Notes: generated by a model not told the origin, from the letters alone. Positions 8,626-17,586 are shown, numbered from the stretch's first letter. The stretch is 64,000 nt of DNA from Methylopila henanensis (GCF_042681025.1 NZ_JBHUER010000008.1:310001-374000); one strand, 5' to 3'. Numbers and translations: made by a program.

Positions 8626-9435
8626 GTGAACGCGTCGCCCGCCCTCCTCGCCTTCATCGCCGCCGCCGCGCCGTTTGGCGCGCGCGCCGCCGACGCGCCC
8701 TGCCGGCTCGCCGCGCCGCCGGAGGCGGTGACGGCCGCGCGCGCCCTGGACGGCGAGACGCTCGCGCTTGCGGACGGACGCGAGGTGCGGCTCGCCGGCG
8801 TGCTGGCGCCGCGGCTCCCGCTCGAACGCGACGGCGACTGGCCGGCGGGCGAGGAGGCCCGTCGCGCGCTCGAGGCGGCGGCCGCGGGCCGGACGCTGGT
8901 TCTCCGGGCGGCGGACCGGCCGGATCGCCACGGCCGCCTCGTCGGCTACCTCGCCGCTCCCGACGCCACGGACCACGCCGGACTGTCCGCGCGGCTGGCG
9001 CGAAGCGGCGCGGTCCGCGTCGCGGCCGACCGCGCCGGGCGTGACTGCGGCGCCACGCTCGCCGCGGCGGAGTCCGTCGCGCGCCGCCAGCGCCTTGGTT
9101 TGTGGGCTTATCCATACTACGAGGTTCGCGACGCGGCGGACGCCGGAGCTTTCGCCGACTCGACGGGCCGTTTCGAGCTCGCCGAAGGGCGGGTGGCGAG
9201 CGTGAGGTCGGCCGGCGGCCGCACCTATGTGAACTTCGGCGCGCGATGGCGCGACGCGCTGGCGCTCACCATATCCGGGAACGCGCTTGCGCGGCTCGGC
9301 GGACTGGCGGCGCTGCGGATCGAGCCGGGCGCGCGGCTCAGGGTGCGGGGCGTCGTGGAGCGGCGGCTCGGGCCGACGATTTCGATCACGGAGGCGGCGC
9401 AGGTCGAGCGTCTTGCGAACGTGGTCGGCAGATGA
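8626..9435 (+). CDS. Secreted staphylococcal-nuclease-fold protein, active site altered
   Basis: A 269-residue exported protein: signal peptide to about residue 22 (FGARAADAP), then an SNase-like barrel with LDGETLALADGREVRLAGV, DRHGRLVGYLA and a C-terminal OB-like tail. In true nucleases the barrel reads R-L-x-G-I-D-x-P-E, supplying a calcium aspartate and the catalytic glutamate. Here the segment is RLAGVLAPR, so both are missing. The GTG at 8626 (VNASPALL) is chosen because it begins the signal peptide; its ribosome site is weak. The stop overlaps the start of the M48 protease gene as ATGATG, indicating coupling. Nuclease activity is doubtful; a structural or binding role is likely. Confidence 0.72.
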   Translation: MNASPALLAFIAAAAPFGARAADAPCRLAAPPEAVTAARALDGETLALADGREVRLAGVLAPRLPLERDGDWPAGEEARRALEAAAAGRTLVLRAADRPDRHGRLVGYLAAPDATDHAGLSARLARSGAVRVAADRAGRDCGATLAAAESVARRQRLGLWAYPYYEVRDAADAGAFADSTGRFELAEGRVASVRSAGGRTYVNFGARWRDALALTISGNALARLGGLAALRIEPGARLRVRGVVERRLGPTISITEAAQVERLANVVGR

Positions 9436-10907
9436 TGGGAGCGTTGTCGGGCATGCGGTGTTTCGGACGAGGCGCACTTGCGATCGTCTGCCTCGCCGCG
9501 CTCGCGGGCTGCGGCAGCTTCAACGCCGAGAAGCCGGCGCCCCAGCCGATCGTCCCGCCGTCCGCGCCCAAGGTCGTGGGCCCCCCGACGGCGGTCAGCC
9601 AGGAGCAGGCCCGCATCGCCGCGGCCTATGGCGGCGTCTATGACAAGCCCGAGCTCACCGCGCTGCTGAACAGCGTGGCCGACCGGCTGGCCGCGACCTC
9701 CGACCGGCCGGACCTGCGCTACAAGGTGACCCTGCTGAATTCGCCGCTCGTGAACGCCTTCGCGCTGCCGAACGGCAGCCTCTACGTCACGCGCGGCCTG
9801 CTCGCGATCGCGAACGACACCTCCGAAGTGGCCGCGGTGCTGGCGCACGAGATGGCGCACGTGACCGCGCGCCACGCCTTCCAGCGCGCCGACGAGGAGC
9901 GCAAGGCCGTGCTCGTCAGCCGCGTGGTGTCGGACGTGCTGGAGGACCGCGAGGCCGGCGCGGTGGCGCTCGCCAAGAGCAAGCTGTCGCTCGCGAGCTT
10001 CTCGCGCTCGCAGGAGCTCGAGGCCGACCGCATCGGCGTGCAGAACATCGCCCGCGCCGGCTTCGACCCCTACGGCGCGTCGCGCTTCCTGCTGTCGATG
10101 GGCCGCCAGACCGAGCTGCGCAGCGCGGCGCTCGGCCAGAAGCCGGCGCAGCCCGGCCTCGATTTCCTGTCGACCCATCCGTCGACGCCCGAACGCGTGC
10201 AGCTCGCGGTGTCGGCCGCGCGCCAGATCGGCGCGCCGGGCCTCGGCGAGCGGGACCGCGACCGCTACCTCGCCGCGCTCGACGGCCTCGTCTACGGCGA
10301 CGACCCCTCCCAGGGCTACGCCCGCGGCCGCCGCTTCCTGCACCCGCGCCTCGGCTTCACCTTCATGGCGCCCGAGGGCTTCATCTTCGAGAACGGCTCC
10401 GAGGCGCTGCTCGGCGTCGCCCCGGACGGCCGCGCGCTCCGTCTCGACGCCGCCCGCCTCGGCTCGGGCCAGAGCCTCGACGGCTACATCCAGGAGGGCT
10501 GGATCGAGGGCACCGAGCCCGGCCCGGTGGAGCGGCTCGACATCAACGGCATGGAGGCGGTGACCATCGTCGCCAAGGGCAGCGAATGGACCTTCCGCTT
10601 CGTGGCGGTGAAGTTCGGCGCCGACGTCTACCGCCTGATCTTCGCCGCGCGCGAGCTGACGCCCGAGATCGACGCCGGCTTCCGCGCCTCGCTGTCCTCG
10701 TTCCGCCGGCTGTCGCAGGCCGAGATCGACAGCGCGCGGCCGCTCCGGATCGAGACCGAGACCGTGCGTCCGGGCGAGACCGACGCCACCTTCGCCGCCC
10801 GCATGGCGCTCCCGGACCGCGCCGTCGAGCGCTTCGCGGTGCTGAACGGCTTCGCGCCGGGCGAACCGCTGCGGGCCGGAGCCAAGGTCAAGGTCGTCCG
10901 GGAGTAA
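9432..10907 (+). CDS. M48 family metalloprotease lipoprotein (BepA/YfgC-like) with C-terminal LysM-like segment
   Basis: The 491-residue protein has a lipobox (VCLAALAGCGSF; Cys about residue 24), so it should be membrane-anchored in the periplasm. The zinc site is LAHEMAHVTARHAF (HExxH), with the third ligand in SQELEADRIGV. Family members degrade misassembled outer-membrane proteins. The last 50 residues (TVRPGETDATFAARM to GAKVKVVRE) look like a LysM peptidoglycan-binding repeat. The ATG at 9432 overlaps the stop of the nuclease-fold gene, so the two are probably translated together. Longer than the catalytic domain alone because of an extra middle region (about 295-420). Confidence 0.88.
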   Translation: MMGALSGMRCFGRGALAIVCLAALAGCGSFNAEKPAPQPIVPPSAPKVVGPPTAVSQEQARIAAAYGGVYDKPELTALLNSVADRLAATSDRPDLRYKVTLLNSPLVNAFALPNGSLYVTRGLLAIANDTSEVAAVLAHEMAHVTARHAFQRADEERKAVLVSRVVSDVLEDREAGAVALAKSKLSLASFSRSQELEADRIGVQNIARAGFDPYGASRFLLSMGRQTELRSAALGQKPAQPGLDFLSTHPSTPERVQLAVSAARQIGAPGLGERDRDRYLAALDGLVYGDDPSQGYARGRRFLHPRLGFTFMAPEGFIFENGSEALLGVAPDGRALRLDAARLGSGQSLDGYIQEGWIEGTEPGPVERLDINGMEAVTIVAKGSEWTFRFVAVKFGADVYRLIFAARELTPEIDAGFRASLSSFRRLSQAEIDSARPLRIETETVRPGETDATFAARMALPDRAVERFAVLNGFAPGEPLRAGAKVKVVRE

Positions 10908-10923
10908 GGGTCAGGCGCGGGCC

Positions 10924-11202
10924 TCAGGGCCGGCCCGGCTCCTCCGGCGCGCGGGCGTCGATCGCGAGCGCGTGGACGGGGCCTGCGAGCTCCTCGGCCA
11001 GCAGCGCGTTGACCCGGCGGTGGCGGTCGACCCGGCCGACGCCGGAGAACGCCTGCGACACCAGCCGCACGCGGAAATGGGTCTCGCCCTCGGGCCGCGC
11101 GCCGGCGTGCCCCGCATGGAGGTGGCTCTCGTCGATCACCTCGAGCCGGATGGGGGCGAAGGCCTGCGTCAGCTTGGCCTCGATGCGCGCGCGGACCGTC
11201 AT
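10924..11202 (-). CDS. bolA: BolA family protein
   Basis: A 92-residue BolA-fold protein: MTVRARIEAKLTQAFAP, LEVIDESHLHAGHAG, THFRVRLVSQAF, GVGRVDRHRRVNALL. The conserved His within the SHLHAGHAG loop is the usual iron-sulfur ligand shared with monothiol glutaredoxins. The start at 11202 is preceded by GGGAGGAAG. BolA next to a J-domain protein and cobS is a recurring layout in Hyphomicrobiales. It diverges from the J-protein gene with 139 bases between them. Confidence 0.92.
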   Translation of the reverse strand: MTVRARIEAKLTQAFAPIRLEVIDESHLHAGHAGARPEGETHFRVRLVSQAFSGVGRVDRHRRVNALLAEELAGPVHALAIDARAPEEPGRP

Positions 11203-11341
11203 GGCGCTTCCTCCCTCACGTCGCGAAGCAGCGCGGATCAGGACTGCGGCCGGCTCCCGCGTCAAGCCCGCATCACGCCTCAGCGGGTTTGCAGTCCGCG
11301 TTCTTGTTCCCTCCCGTCGCCCCACCCATAATGACCCCGTG

Positions 11342-11983
11342 ATGAAGCTCGACAGCCCCTGGTTCGATAGAATCCGCGTCTCGAAGGCGACGGCGGAGCG
11401 GCCGCAGCCGCAGACGCCGCGCTGCGACCATCCCGGCTGCCGCCAGCCGGGCGTCCATCGCGCGCCCAAGGGACGCGACCGCGAGAACGAGTACTGGCGC
11501 TACTGCCTCGAGCATGTGCGCGCCTACAATCAGAACTACAATTTCTTCTCCGGCATGTCCGACGACGCCGTGATCGCGTACCAGAAGGACAGCCAGACGG
11601 GTCACCGGCCGACTTGGCAGATGGGCCAGAACGGCGCGACCGCGACGCCGGAGGCCCGCGCCAAGGCCGGGAGCGGCCGTCGCGGCCGCAACCGCGGCTG
11701 GGCGGGCGACCACGTCTTCGAGGACAATTTCGACCTGTTCGGCGAACAGGGCGCGACGCCGCGCCCGGAGAAGCCGAAGCGCGAGGTGCGCAAGGTCGAG
11801 CTCAAGTCGCTCGAGGCGCTCAATCTCGGCGCCGGCGCGTCGCGCGAGGAGATCAGGGCCCGCTACAAGGAGCTGCTGATCCGGTTCCATCCCGACACCA
11901 ACGGCGGCGATCGCGGCGCAGAGGACAAATTGCGCGAGATCATCCAAGCCTATAACTATCTTCGATCCGCCGGCTTCTGCTGA
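11342..11983 (+). CDS. J-domain (DnaJ-class) protein with N-terminal cysteine motif
   Basis: The 213-residue protein ends in a J domain (about 155-213): LEALNLGAGASREEIRARYK, then LLIRFHPDTNGGDRG with the HPD tripeptide needed to stimulate Hsp70. The N-terminal half carries CDHPGCRQPGVHRAPKG and YWRYCLEHVRAYN, a Cys/His set that could bind zinc. The middle contains YNFFSGMSDDAVIAYQ. It is common upstream of cobS in Hyphomicrobiales; a specific client is not known to me. The ATG at 11342 directly follows an in-frame GTG, so the start could be one codon earlier. Confidence 0.88.
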   Translation: MKLDSPWFDRIRVSKATAERPQPQTPRCDHPGCRQPGVHRAPKGRDRENEYWRYCLEHVRAYNQNYNFFSGMSDDAVIAYQKDSQTGHRPTWQMGQNGATATPEARAKAGSGRRGRNRGWAGDHVFEDNFDLFGEQGATPRPEKPKREVRKVELKSLEALNLGAGASREEIRARYKELLIRFHPDTNGGDRGAEDKLREIIQAYNYLRSAGFC

Positions 11984-12057
11984 CCTGACCGCACTTTCCG
12001 CGCGCCCGCGCGCCGCCGGACCCCGCATCACGACGTGCGGGTCCGCCTGGAGGCTCC

Positions 12058-13062
12058 ATGACCACCGTCGCTCTTGAAACGTCCGCCGACGCCCCCGCTC
12101 CGACGCCCGACATGAAGGTCTCGGTGCGCCAGACGTTCGGCATCGACAGCGACCTCGAGGTTCCGGCGTTCAGCGAATCCCACGGCGCCGTGCCGGATCT
12201 CGATCCCGACTACCTGTTCGACCACGACACCACGCTCGCGATCCTCGCGGGCTTCGCGCGCAACCGCCGCGTCATGGTCACGGGCTACCACGGCACCGGC
12301 AAGTCGACTCATATCGAGCAGGTGGCGGCGCGGCTGAACTGGCCCTGCGTGCGCGTGAACCTCGACAGCCACGTCAGCCGCATCGACCTGATCGGCAAGG
12401 ACGCGATCGTGGTCAAGGACGGGCTGCAGGTGACCGAGTTCCGCGACGGCATCCTGCCCTGGGCGCTGCAGAACAACGTGGCGCTGGTGTTCGACGAGTA
12501 CGACGCCGGCCGCCCGGACGTGATGTTCGTGATCCAGCGCGTGCTGGAGCAGTCCGGCAAGCTGACGCTGCTCGACCAGCGCCGGGTCATCCGCCCGCAC
12601 CCGGCCTTCCGCCTGTTCGCGACGGCCAACACGGTCGGCCTCGGCGACACGTCCGGCCTCTATCACGGCACCCAGCAGATCAACCAGGGCCAGATGGACC
12701 GCTGGTCGATCGTCACCACGCTGAACTACCTCGCCCACGACCGGGAGGTGGACATCGTGCTGGCCAAGTCGCCGCTCTACCAGCGCGAGAAGGGCGGCCG
12801 GGACACCGTGTCCAAGATGGTGCGCCTCGCCGACCTGACCCGGCAGGCCTTCATCAACGGCGACCTTTCGACCGTCATGAGCCCGCGCACCGTGATCACC
12901 TGGGCCGAGAACGCCGACATCTTCGGCGACGCCGGCTTCGCGTTCCGCCTCACCTTCCTGAACAAGTGCGACGAGCTGGAGCGCAGCCTGGTGGCCGAGT
13001 TCTACCAGCGCTGCTTCGGCCGCGAGCTGCCGGAGAGCGCGGTCAACGTGGCGATGAGCTGA
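12058..13062 (+). CDS. cobS: Aerobic cobaltochelatase subunit CobS
   Basis: A 334-residue AAA+ ATPase. Walker A is GYHGTGKSTHIE (about residues 76-87), Walker B ALVFDEYDAG (about 142-151), and the sensor region is FRLFATANTVGLGD. CobS and CobT form the chaperone-like complex that drives cobalt insertion into hydrogenobyrinic acid a,c-diamide by CobN in the aerobic B12 pathway. The length matches the family. The ATG at 12058 has GGAGG nine bases upstream. The gene is followed by a 129-residue protein and cobT in the same direction; cobN is not in the window. Confidence 0.96.
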   Translation: MTTVALETSADAPAPTPDMKVSVRQTFGIDSDLEVPAFSESHGAVPDLDPDYLFDHDTTLAILAGFARNRRVMVTGYHGTGKSTHIEQVAARLNWPCVRVNLDSHVSRIDLIGKDAIVVKDGLQVTEFRDGILPWALQNNVALVFDEYDAGRPDVMFVIQRVLEQSGKLTLLDQRRVIRPHPAFRLFATANTVGLGDTSGLYHGTQQINQGQMDRWSIVTTLNYLAHDREVDIVLAKSPLYQREKGGRDTVSKMVRLADLTRQAFINGDLSTVMSPRTVITWAENADIFGDAGFAFRLTFLNKCDELERSLVAEFYQRCFGRELPESAVNVAMS

Positions 13063-13088
13063 CGCGCGGCGCGAGCGCTGGAGACCTC

Positions 13089-13478
13089 ATGGCGACCGCG
13101 GCGGATATCGCTCCCGGACATGCGTGGAGCTATCGCGGCGCGCAGCTTCCGAGCTCGCGGGTCGTGATCGGCCGGATCGACATCGCCGGCGCGACGACGG
13201 TGGCGTCCGTCTCGATCGTAGACGCGCCGTTGCCGGATCCGGAGACGGGCGCGCTGGCGCCCCGGCTCGTGGAGCACGCACCGATCGCCATTGAGGCGCT
13301 GCTCCCGAGCCTGCTGCGGCGCGAGGGCGACGCTCCGATCCCCGATGGCTTCGACGGCGGCTACCGCGTCTGGCGGAACGCCTTCGACGCAGGCCAGGGC
13401 GGCTTCTTCACGCTCGGCGTCGAGGAGATCGTTCGCATGTTTCAAACCGCCCTCGCCCCCCAGCGCGCGGCGCATTAG
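13089..13478 (+). CDS. Conserved-looking protein of unknown function between cobS and cobT
   Basis: This 129-residue protein starts MATAADIAPGHAWSYRGAQL and has strand-rich segments: VVIGRIDIAGATTVASVSIV, then APIAIEALLPSLLR and FDGGYRVWRNAFDAGQGG. No signal peptide, membrane segment or catalytic motif is evident. It sits 26 bases after cobS and 12 bases before cobT, each with a good ribosome site (GGAG before this one), so all three should be one transcript. An accessory role to the chelatase, or simple co-transcription, are both possible. I do not assign a function. Confidence 0.8.
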   Translation: MATAADIAPGHAWSYRGAQLPSSRVVIGRIDIAGATTVASVSIVDAPLPDPETGALAPRLVEHAPIAIEALLPSLLRREGDAPIPDGFDGGYRVWRNAFDAGQGGFFTLGVEEIVRMFQTALAPQRAAH

Positions 13479-13490
13479 CGGAGGCGTCCC

Positions 13491-15371
13491 ATGTCCGGAT
13501 CCAACCGCAAACCCGGCGAGAAGGTCGCGCCGCCCGCCGAGCCGTTCAAGCGGGCGGTGGCCGGCTGCCTGCGCGCGATCTCCGGCGAGCCTGAGATCGA
13601 GGTCGTCTACGCCTCCGAGCGGCCGTCGCTGACGCCCGACCGCGCCCGCCTGCCGGAGCCGCCCCGCCGCCTCACCCCTCAGGACGTCGCGATCCTGCGC
13701 GGCCACGCCGATTCGATGGCGCTGCGTCTCGCCTGCCACGACAACGCCACCCACGCCCGGCTCGCGCCTCAGGGCACGGAGGCGCGCGCCGTGTTCGACG
13801 CCGTCGAGCAGGCCCGGGTCGAGGCGATCGGCGCCCGCCGCATGACCGGGACCGGCGACAACATCGCCGCCATGCTGGACGACCGCTACCACCGCGGCCC
13901 CTACGCCGAGGTCACCGACCGGGCCGACGCGCCGCTGCAGGACGCCGTCGCGCTGCTGGTGCGCGAGAAGCTGACCGGGCGGAAGCCGCCGGAGGCCGCG
14001 CAGAAACTGGTCGAGCTGTGGCGGCCCTGGATCGAGGACAAGGCCGGCGGCGATCTCGCCCGCCTCGACCGCGTGCTCGAGGATCAGGACGCCTACGCCC
14101 GCACGATCCGCGAGCTGCTGTCGTCGCTCGACATGGGCGAGGAGCTCGCCGCCGAACGGCAGGACAGCGAGGAGGAAGGCGATCCCGACGGCGAGGACGC
14201 GCCCCCGCAGGACGGCGAGGCCGCCGACGCGCCCGAAGACGTCGACGACGGCGCCGATCCCTCGGAGACCGATTCCTCCTCCGAGATCGACGACGACGCC
14301 GAGCAGATGGAGGCGGCCGACGCGCCGCCGACCGACGCGCCGGACGACGACGAACTCGGGGAAGCCGAGGAGGCGACCGAACCGTGGCGGCCCGCCGACG
14401 ACAAGCGCAACGAACGCGAGCGGCTCGAGTATTCCGCCTTCACCACCAAGTTCGACGAGGAGGCGCTGGCCGAAGAGCTGTGCGATCCGGACGAGCTCGC
14501 GCGGCTCCGGTCCCATCTCGACAAGCAGCTCTCGGCGCTTCAGGGCGTCGTCGGGCGGCTCGCCAACCGGCTGCAGCGCCGGCTGCTGGCGCAGCAAAGC
14601 CGCTCCTGGGACTTCGATCTCGAAGAGGGCGTGCTCGACCCGGCGAGGCTGTCGCGCGTGGTGGTCGACCCCTTGAGCGCGCTCACCTTCATGCGCGAGC
14701 GCGACACCGAGTTCCGCGACACGGTCGTCACGCTGCTGCTCGACAATTCCGGCTCCATGCGCGGCCGCCCGATCACGGTCGCGGCCACCTGCGCCGACAT
14801 TCTGGCCCGCACGCTGGAGCGCTGCGGCGTGAAGGTCGAGATTCTCGGCTTCACCACCCGCGCCTGGAAGGGCGGCCAGTCGCGCGAGCAGTGGCTCGCC
14901 TCGGGCAAGCCGATGGCGCCGGGCCGCCTCAACGACCTGCGCCACATCATCTACAAGGCCGCCGACGCGCCCTGGCGGCGCACGCGCAAGAACCTCGGCC
15001 TGATGATGCGCGAGGGGCTGCTGAAGGAGAACATCGACGGCGAGGCCCTGGCCTGGGCGCATGAGCGCCTGCTGCGGCGGCCCGAGCAGCGGCGCATCCT
15101 GATGGTGATCTCGGACGGCGCGCCGGTCGACGACTCGACGCTGTCGGTCAACGCCGGCAACTTCCTTGAAAAGCACCTGCGCCGCGTGATCGAGGAGATC
15201 GAGACGCGCTCGCCGATCGAGCTGATCGCGATCGGCATTGGCCACGACGTCACGCGCTACTACCGCCGCGCGGTCACGATCGTGGACGCCGAAGAGCTTG
15301 GCGGGGTGATGACCGAGAAGCTCGCCGAACTGTTCGACGACGCGCCGCCGGCGCGCCGCACCCGCCACTGA
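13491..15371 (+). CDS. cobT: Aerobic cobaltochelatase subunit CobT
   Basis: The 626-residue protein has the CobT layout: an N-terminal helical domain, a very acidic linker (about residues 222-300, rich in Asp/Glu), and a C-terminal von Willebrand A domain. The metal-ion (MIDAS) site is LLLDNSGSMRG (about 414-424), with a later ISDGAPVDD. CobT binds CobS through this half and delivers the complex to CobN for cobalt insertion. The start has GGAGG eight bases before the ATG. It is the third gene of the cobS transcript. Length and domain order match the family. Confidence 0.96.
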   Translation: MSGSNRKPGEKVAPPAEPFKRAVAGCLRAISGEPEIEVVYASERPSLTPDRARLPEPPRRLTPQDVAILRGHADSMALRLACHDNATHARLAPQGTEARAVFDAVEQARVEAIGARRMTGTGDNIAAMLDDRYHRGPYAEVTDRADAPLQDAVALLVREKLTGRKPPEAAQKLVELWRPWIEDKAGGDLARLDRVLEDQDAYARTIRELLSSLDMGEELAAERQDSEEEGDPDGEDAPPQDGEAADAPEDVDDGADPSETDSSSEIDDDAEQMEAADAPPTDAPDDDELGEAEEATEPWRPADDKRNERERLEYSAFTTKFDEEALAEELCDPDELARLRSHLDKQLSALQGVVGRLANRLQRRLLAQQSRSWDFDLEEGVLDPARLSRVVVDPLSALTFMRERDTEFRDTVVTLLLDNSGSMRGRPITVAATCADILARTLERCGVKVEILGFTTRAWKGGQSREQWLASGKPMAPGRLNDLRHIIYKAADAPWRRTRKNLGLMMREGLLKENIDGEALAWAHERLLRRPEQRRILMVISDGAPVDDSTLSVNAGNFLEKHLRRVIEEIETRSPIELIAIGIGHDVTRYYRRAVTIVDAEELGGVMTEKLAELFDDAPPARRTRH

Positions 15372-15376
15372 CGTCT

Positions 15377-16360
15377 GTGCGGCGCTTTCTCACGGCCGTC
15401 GCCGCGCTGTTCGGGATCGCTCTCGCATTCCCGTCCGAAGCCGCGCGGGCGCAGGAGACCGCGATCGACGTGGCCGCGACGCGGATCGACCGCTTCGACA
15501 TCGGCACGCCGGCCGGCGCCCGCTATGGCGAGCTGGTGTTTCTCGGCGGCCTGCGCCTCACTTCGACCGATCCGGCCTTCGGCGGACTTTCGGGCCTGCG
15601 CCTGTCGGAGGACGGCCGGCGCTTCACCGCCATCAGCGACCGCGGTAACTGGTTCCGCGGCGCGCTCGTCTATGACGGCCGCGCGCTCGCCGGCGTCGGC
15701 GACGTCACGCGGGAGCCGATCCGCGGGCCGCGCGGCCCCCTGCCCGGCCGGCGCGGCTCCGACACCGAAGCGCTCGAAATTCGGGGGTCGAGCGCCTGGA
15801 TCGCCTCGGAGCGCGTGAACGAGGTTCTGCGCTTCGCTCTGGAAAAGGATGGGCGGGCGGGACCGGGACGGCGCGTCGCGCTGCCCGAGGAGGCGCGAAA
15901 GGCGCCGTTCAACGAAGGCTTCGAGGCCATCGCCACGACCCAGGGCGGCGCGCTGCTGATGGTGGCGGAGAAGTTCCTCGACGCGAACGGCGACAACCGC
16001 GCCTTCGTGGTCGGCGCGAAGAGGCCGTTCGCCTTCTCCGTCCGGCGAACCGAGGATTTCTCGCCGACCGATCTCGCCCGGCTGCCGGGCGGCGGCTTCG
16101 TGCTGCTGGAGCGCCGCTACGTGCCGCCGTTCTCGCTCACGATCCGGATGCGGCGGCTGGACGAGGCGGACATGCGGCCCGGCGCCGTCGTCGACGGGCC
16201 GGTGCTGATGACCGCCTCGCTGATCCAGACGATCGACAATTTCGAGGGCGTCTCGGCGCACCGGGACGCCTCGGGCGTGACGGTGATCACCGTCGTCTCC
16301 GACAACAACTTCTCGCTGCTGCAGCGCACGCTGATGCTGCAGTTCGCGCTGCCGGACTGA
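15377..16360 (+). CDS. Secreted esterase-like phytase family protein
   Basis: A 327-residue protein with a signal peptide to about residue 26 (EAARAQE). The mature part matches the 'esterase-like activity of phytase' family seen in alphaproteobacteria: FLGGLRLTSTDPAFGGLSGLRL, FTAISDRGNWFRG, LEIRGSSAWIASERVNEVLRF, and VITVVSDNNFSLLQRTLML. It is probably a beta-propeller periplasmic enzyme; the substrate is unknown. It starts at GTG 15377, five bases after cobT ends, so it is likely read through from the cob transcript even though no functional link is obvious. The ribosome site is weak. Confidence 0.8.
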   Translation: MRRFLTAVAALFGIALAFPSEAARAQETAIDVAATRIDRFDIGTPAGARYGELVFLGGLRLTSTDPAFGGLSGLRLSEDGRRFTAISDRGNWFRGALVYDGRALAGVGDVTREPIRGPRGPLPGRRGSDTEALEIRGSSAWIASERVNEVLRFALEKDGRAGPGRRVALPEEARKAPFNEGFEAIATTQGGALLMVAEKFLDANGDNRAFVVGAKRPFAFSVRRTEDFSPTDLARLPGGGFVLLERRYVPPFSLTIRMRRLDEADMRPGAVVDGPVLMTASLIQTIDNFEGVSAHRDASGVTVITVVSDNNFSLLQRTLMLQFALPD

Positions 16361-16367
16361 GGCGGCC

Positions 16368-16562
16368 TCACGCCGTCAGGCCAGCCCAGCCGGCGGCGTC
16401 GATCAGCGACGGGCGCTCGACGCCCCACGCCGCGGGATCGGCGCCCCAGCTCGCGAACAGCGCCAGAAACGCCAGCGCGACGAGGGCCACGGCGACGCCG
16501 AGCGGCTCGACGCGAACGCGCCCGCCGGCGGGCGAAAGACGATCGAAATCGATGGCGGCCAT
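16368..16562 (-). CDS. Small single-span membrane protein, 64 residues
   Basis: A short protein with one predicted membrane segment (about 20-42: EPLGVAVALVALAFLALFASW) and a hydrophilic N-terminus, MAAIDFDRL. The ATG at 16562 is preceded by GGAG at good spacing. It is divergent from the LysR gene at 16684 across an unusually AT-rich spacer, the typical geometry of a LysR protein and its target. I do not recognise the family. Confidence 0.6.
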   Translation of the reverse strand: MAAIDFDRLSPAGGRVRVEPLGVAVALVALAFLALFASWGADPAAWGVERPSLIDAAGWAGLTA

Positions 16563-16683
16563 GACGTGGTCTCCGTGTTGGGGCCGCTGGAGCGGCTTGA
16601 CGAAGACGACGTTAGCGCCGATGAATTGACCCGATAATCAGATTGTTTTTGACTCATCATTCGGATTTTTGAGATCAAAGGTA
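16563..16683. promoter_or_regulatory. AT-rich divergent promoter region between small membrane protein and LysR gene
   Basis: This 121-base spacer is markedly AT-richer than its surroundings from about 16620 on. It contains the short palindrome AATCAGATT and a run of five T. LysR proteins usually bind T-N11-A palindromes in such spacers and control the divergent gene. Promoter elements could not be placed with certainty. Confidence 0.4.
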
Positions 16684-17577
16684 ATGCGGCCCAACCTCGA
16701 CATCGACAGCCTCCGGATCTTCGCGGAGGGCTTCGCGCTCGGCAGCTTCGCCAGGGCGGCGGACCGGCTCGGGCGGTCGCAGTCGGCCGTCAGCGCCCAG
16801 CTCAAGAAGCTGGAGGAGCGCGTCGGGACTCCGCTGACCCGCAAATCCGGCCGCGGCCTCGCTCTGACCGACGCCGGCGAAGTGCTGCTCGGCTACGCCC
16901 GCCGCATCCTCGAACTGAACGACGAAGCCGTGGACCGGGTCGGCCGCCCGGACCTGGAGGGCTGGGTGCGGCTCGGCCTGTCGCAGGATTTCGCGGAGGC
17001 GTGGCTGCCCGCCGTGCTCGCGCGTTTCGCCCGCGCCCATCCGAAGGTGCGCATCGAGGTGCGGGCGGAGCGCAACGCCGAGCTGATCGCGCGCGTCGGC
17101 GCCGGCGACCTCGACCTCGCGCTCGCCTGGGAGAGCGGCGAGCCCGACGGCCGGGCCGAAACGGTCGGCGCGCTGCCGCTGGTCTGGATCGGCGCGCCCG
17201 GCGCGTCCCGGCGCCTGTGGGACGGCGAGCCTCTGCCGCTGGTCGCCTTCGACCTGCCCTGCATCTTCCGCAGCGCCGGCGTCGCGGCGCTCGATCGCGC
17301 AGGGATCGCTTGGCGCGTGGCCTTCACCAGCCCGAGCCTCGCGGGCCTGTGGGCCGCGGCGGAAGCCCGCCTCGGCGTCACGCTGCGCACGCCGCTCGGC
17401 CTGCCGCGCGGGCTCGCGCCGCTCGATCCCGCCCGCGCCGGCCTGCCGCCGCTGGCCGATGTGCGGCTCGCGCTGCACCGGGCGGAGGCGCATCCGGCGC
17501 CGGCGGTCGCGCGGCTCGCCGAGATCCTGCGCGAGACGATCGCGGACGCGACGGCTCGGGCGGCGGACGCCGCCTGA
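16684..17577 (+). CDS. LysR family transcriptional regulator
   Basis: A 297-residue regulator. The winged helix-turn-helix (about 4-62) reads LDIDSLRIFAEGFALGSF, then ADRLGRSQSAVSAQLKKLEE. The periplasmic-binding-like effector domain follows, with GWVRLGLSQDFAEAWLPAVL. I chose the ATG at 16684 over a TTG at 16669; AAAGG lies just before it. The divergent small membrane protein at 16562 is the obvious candidate target. The inducer is unknown. The effector domain resembles that of the second LysR at 25830, suggesting related subgroups. Confidence 0.9.
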   Translation: MRPNLDIDSLRIFAEGFALGSFARAADRLGRSQSAVSAQLKKLEERVGTPLTRKSGRGLALTDAGEVLLGYARRILELNDEAVDRVGRPDLEGWVRLGLSQDFAEAWLPAVLARFARAHPKVRIEVRAERNAELIARVGAGDLDLALAWESGEPDGRAETVGALPLVWIGAPGASRRLWDGEPLPLVAFDLPCIFRSAGVAALDRAGIAWRVAFTSPSLAGLWAAAEARLGVTLRTPLGLPRGLAPLDPARAGLPPLADVRLALHRAEAHPAPAVARLAEILRETIADATARAADAA

Positions 17578-17586
17578 GCCGTCGTC

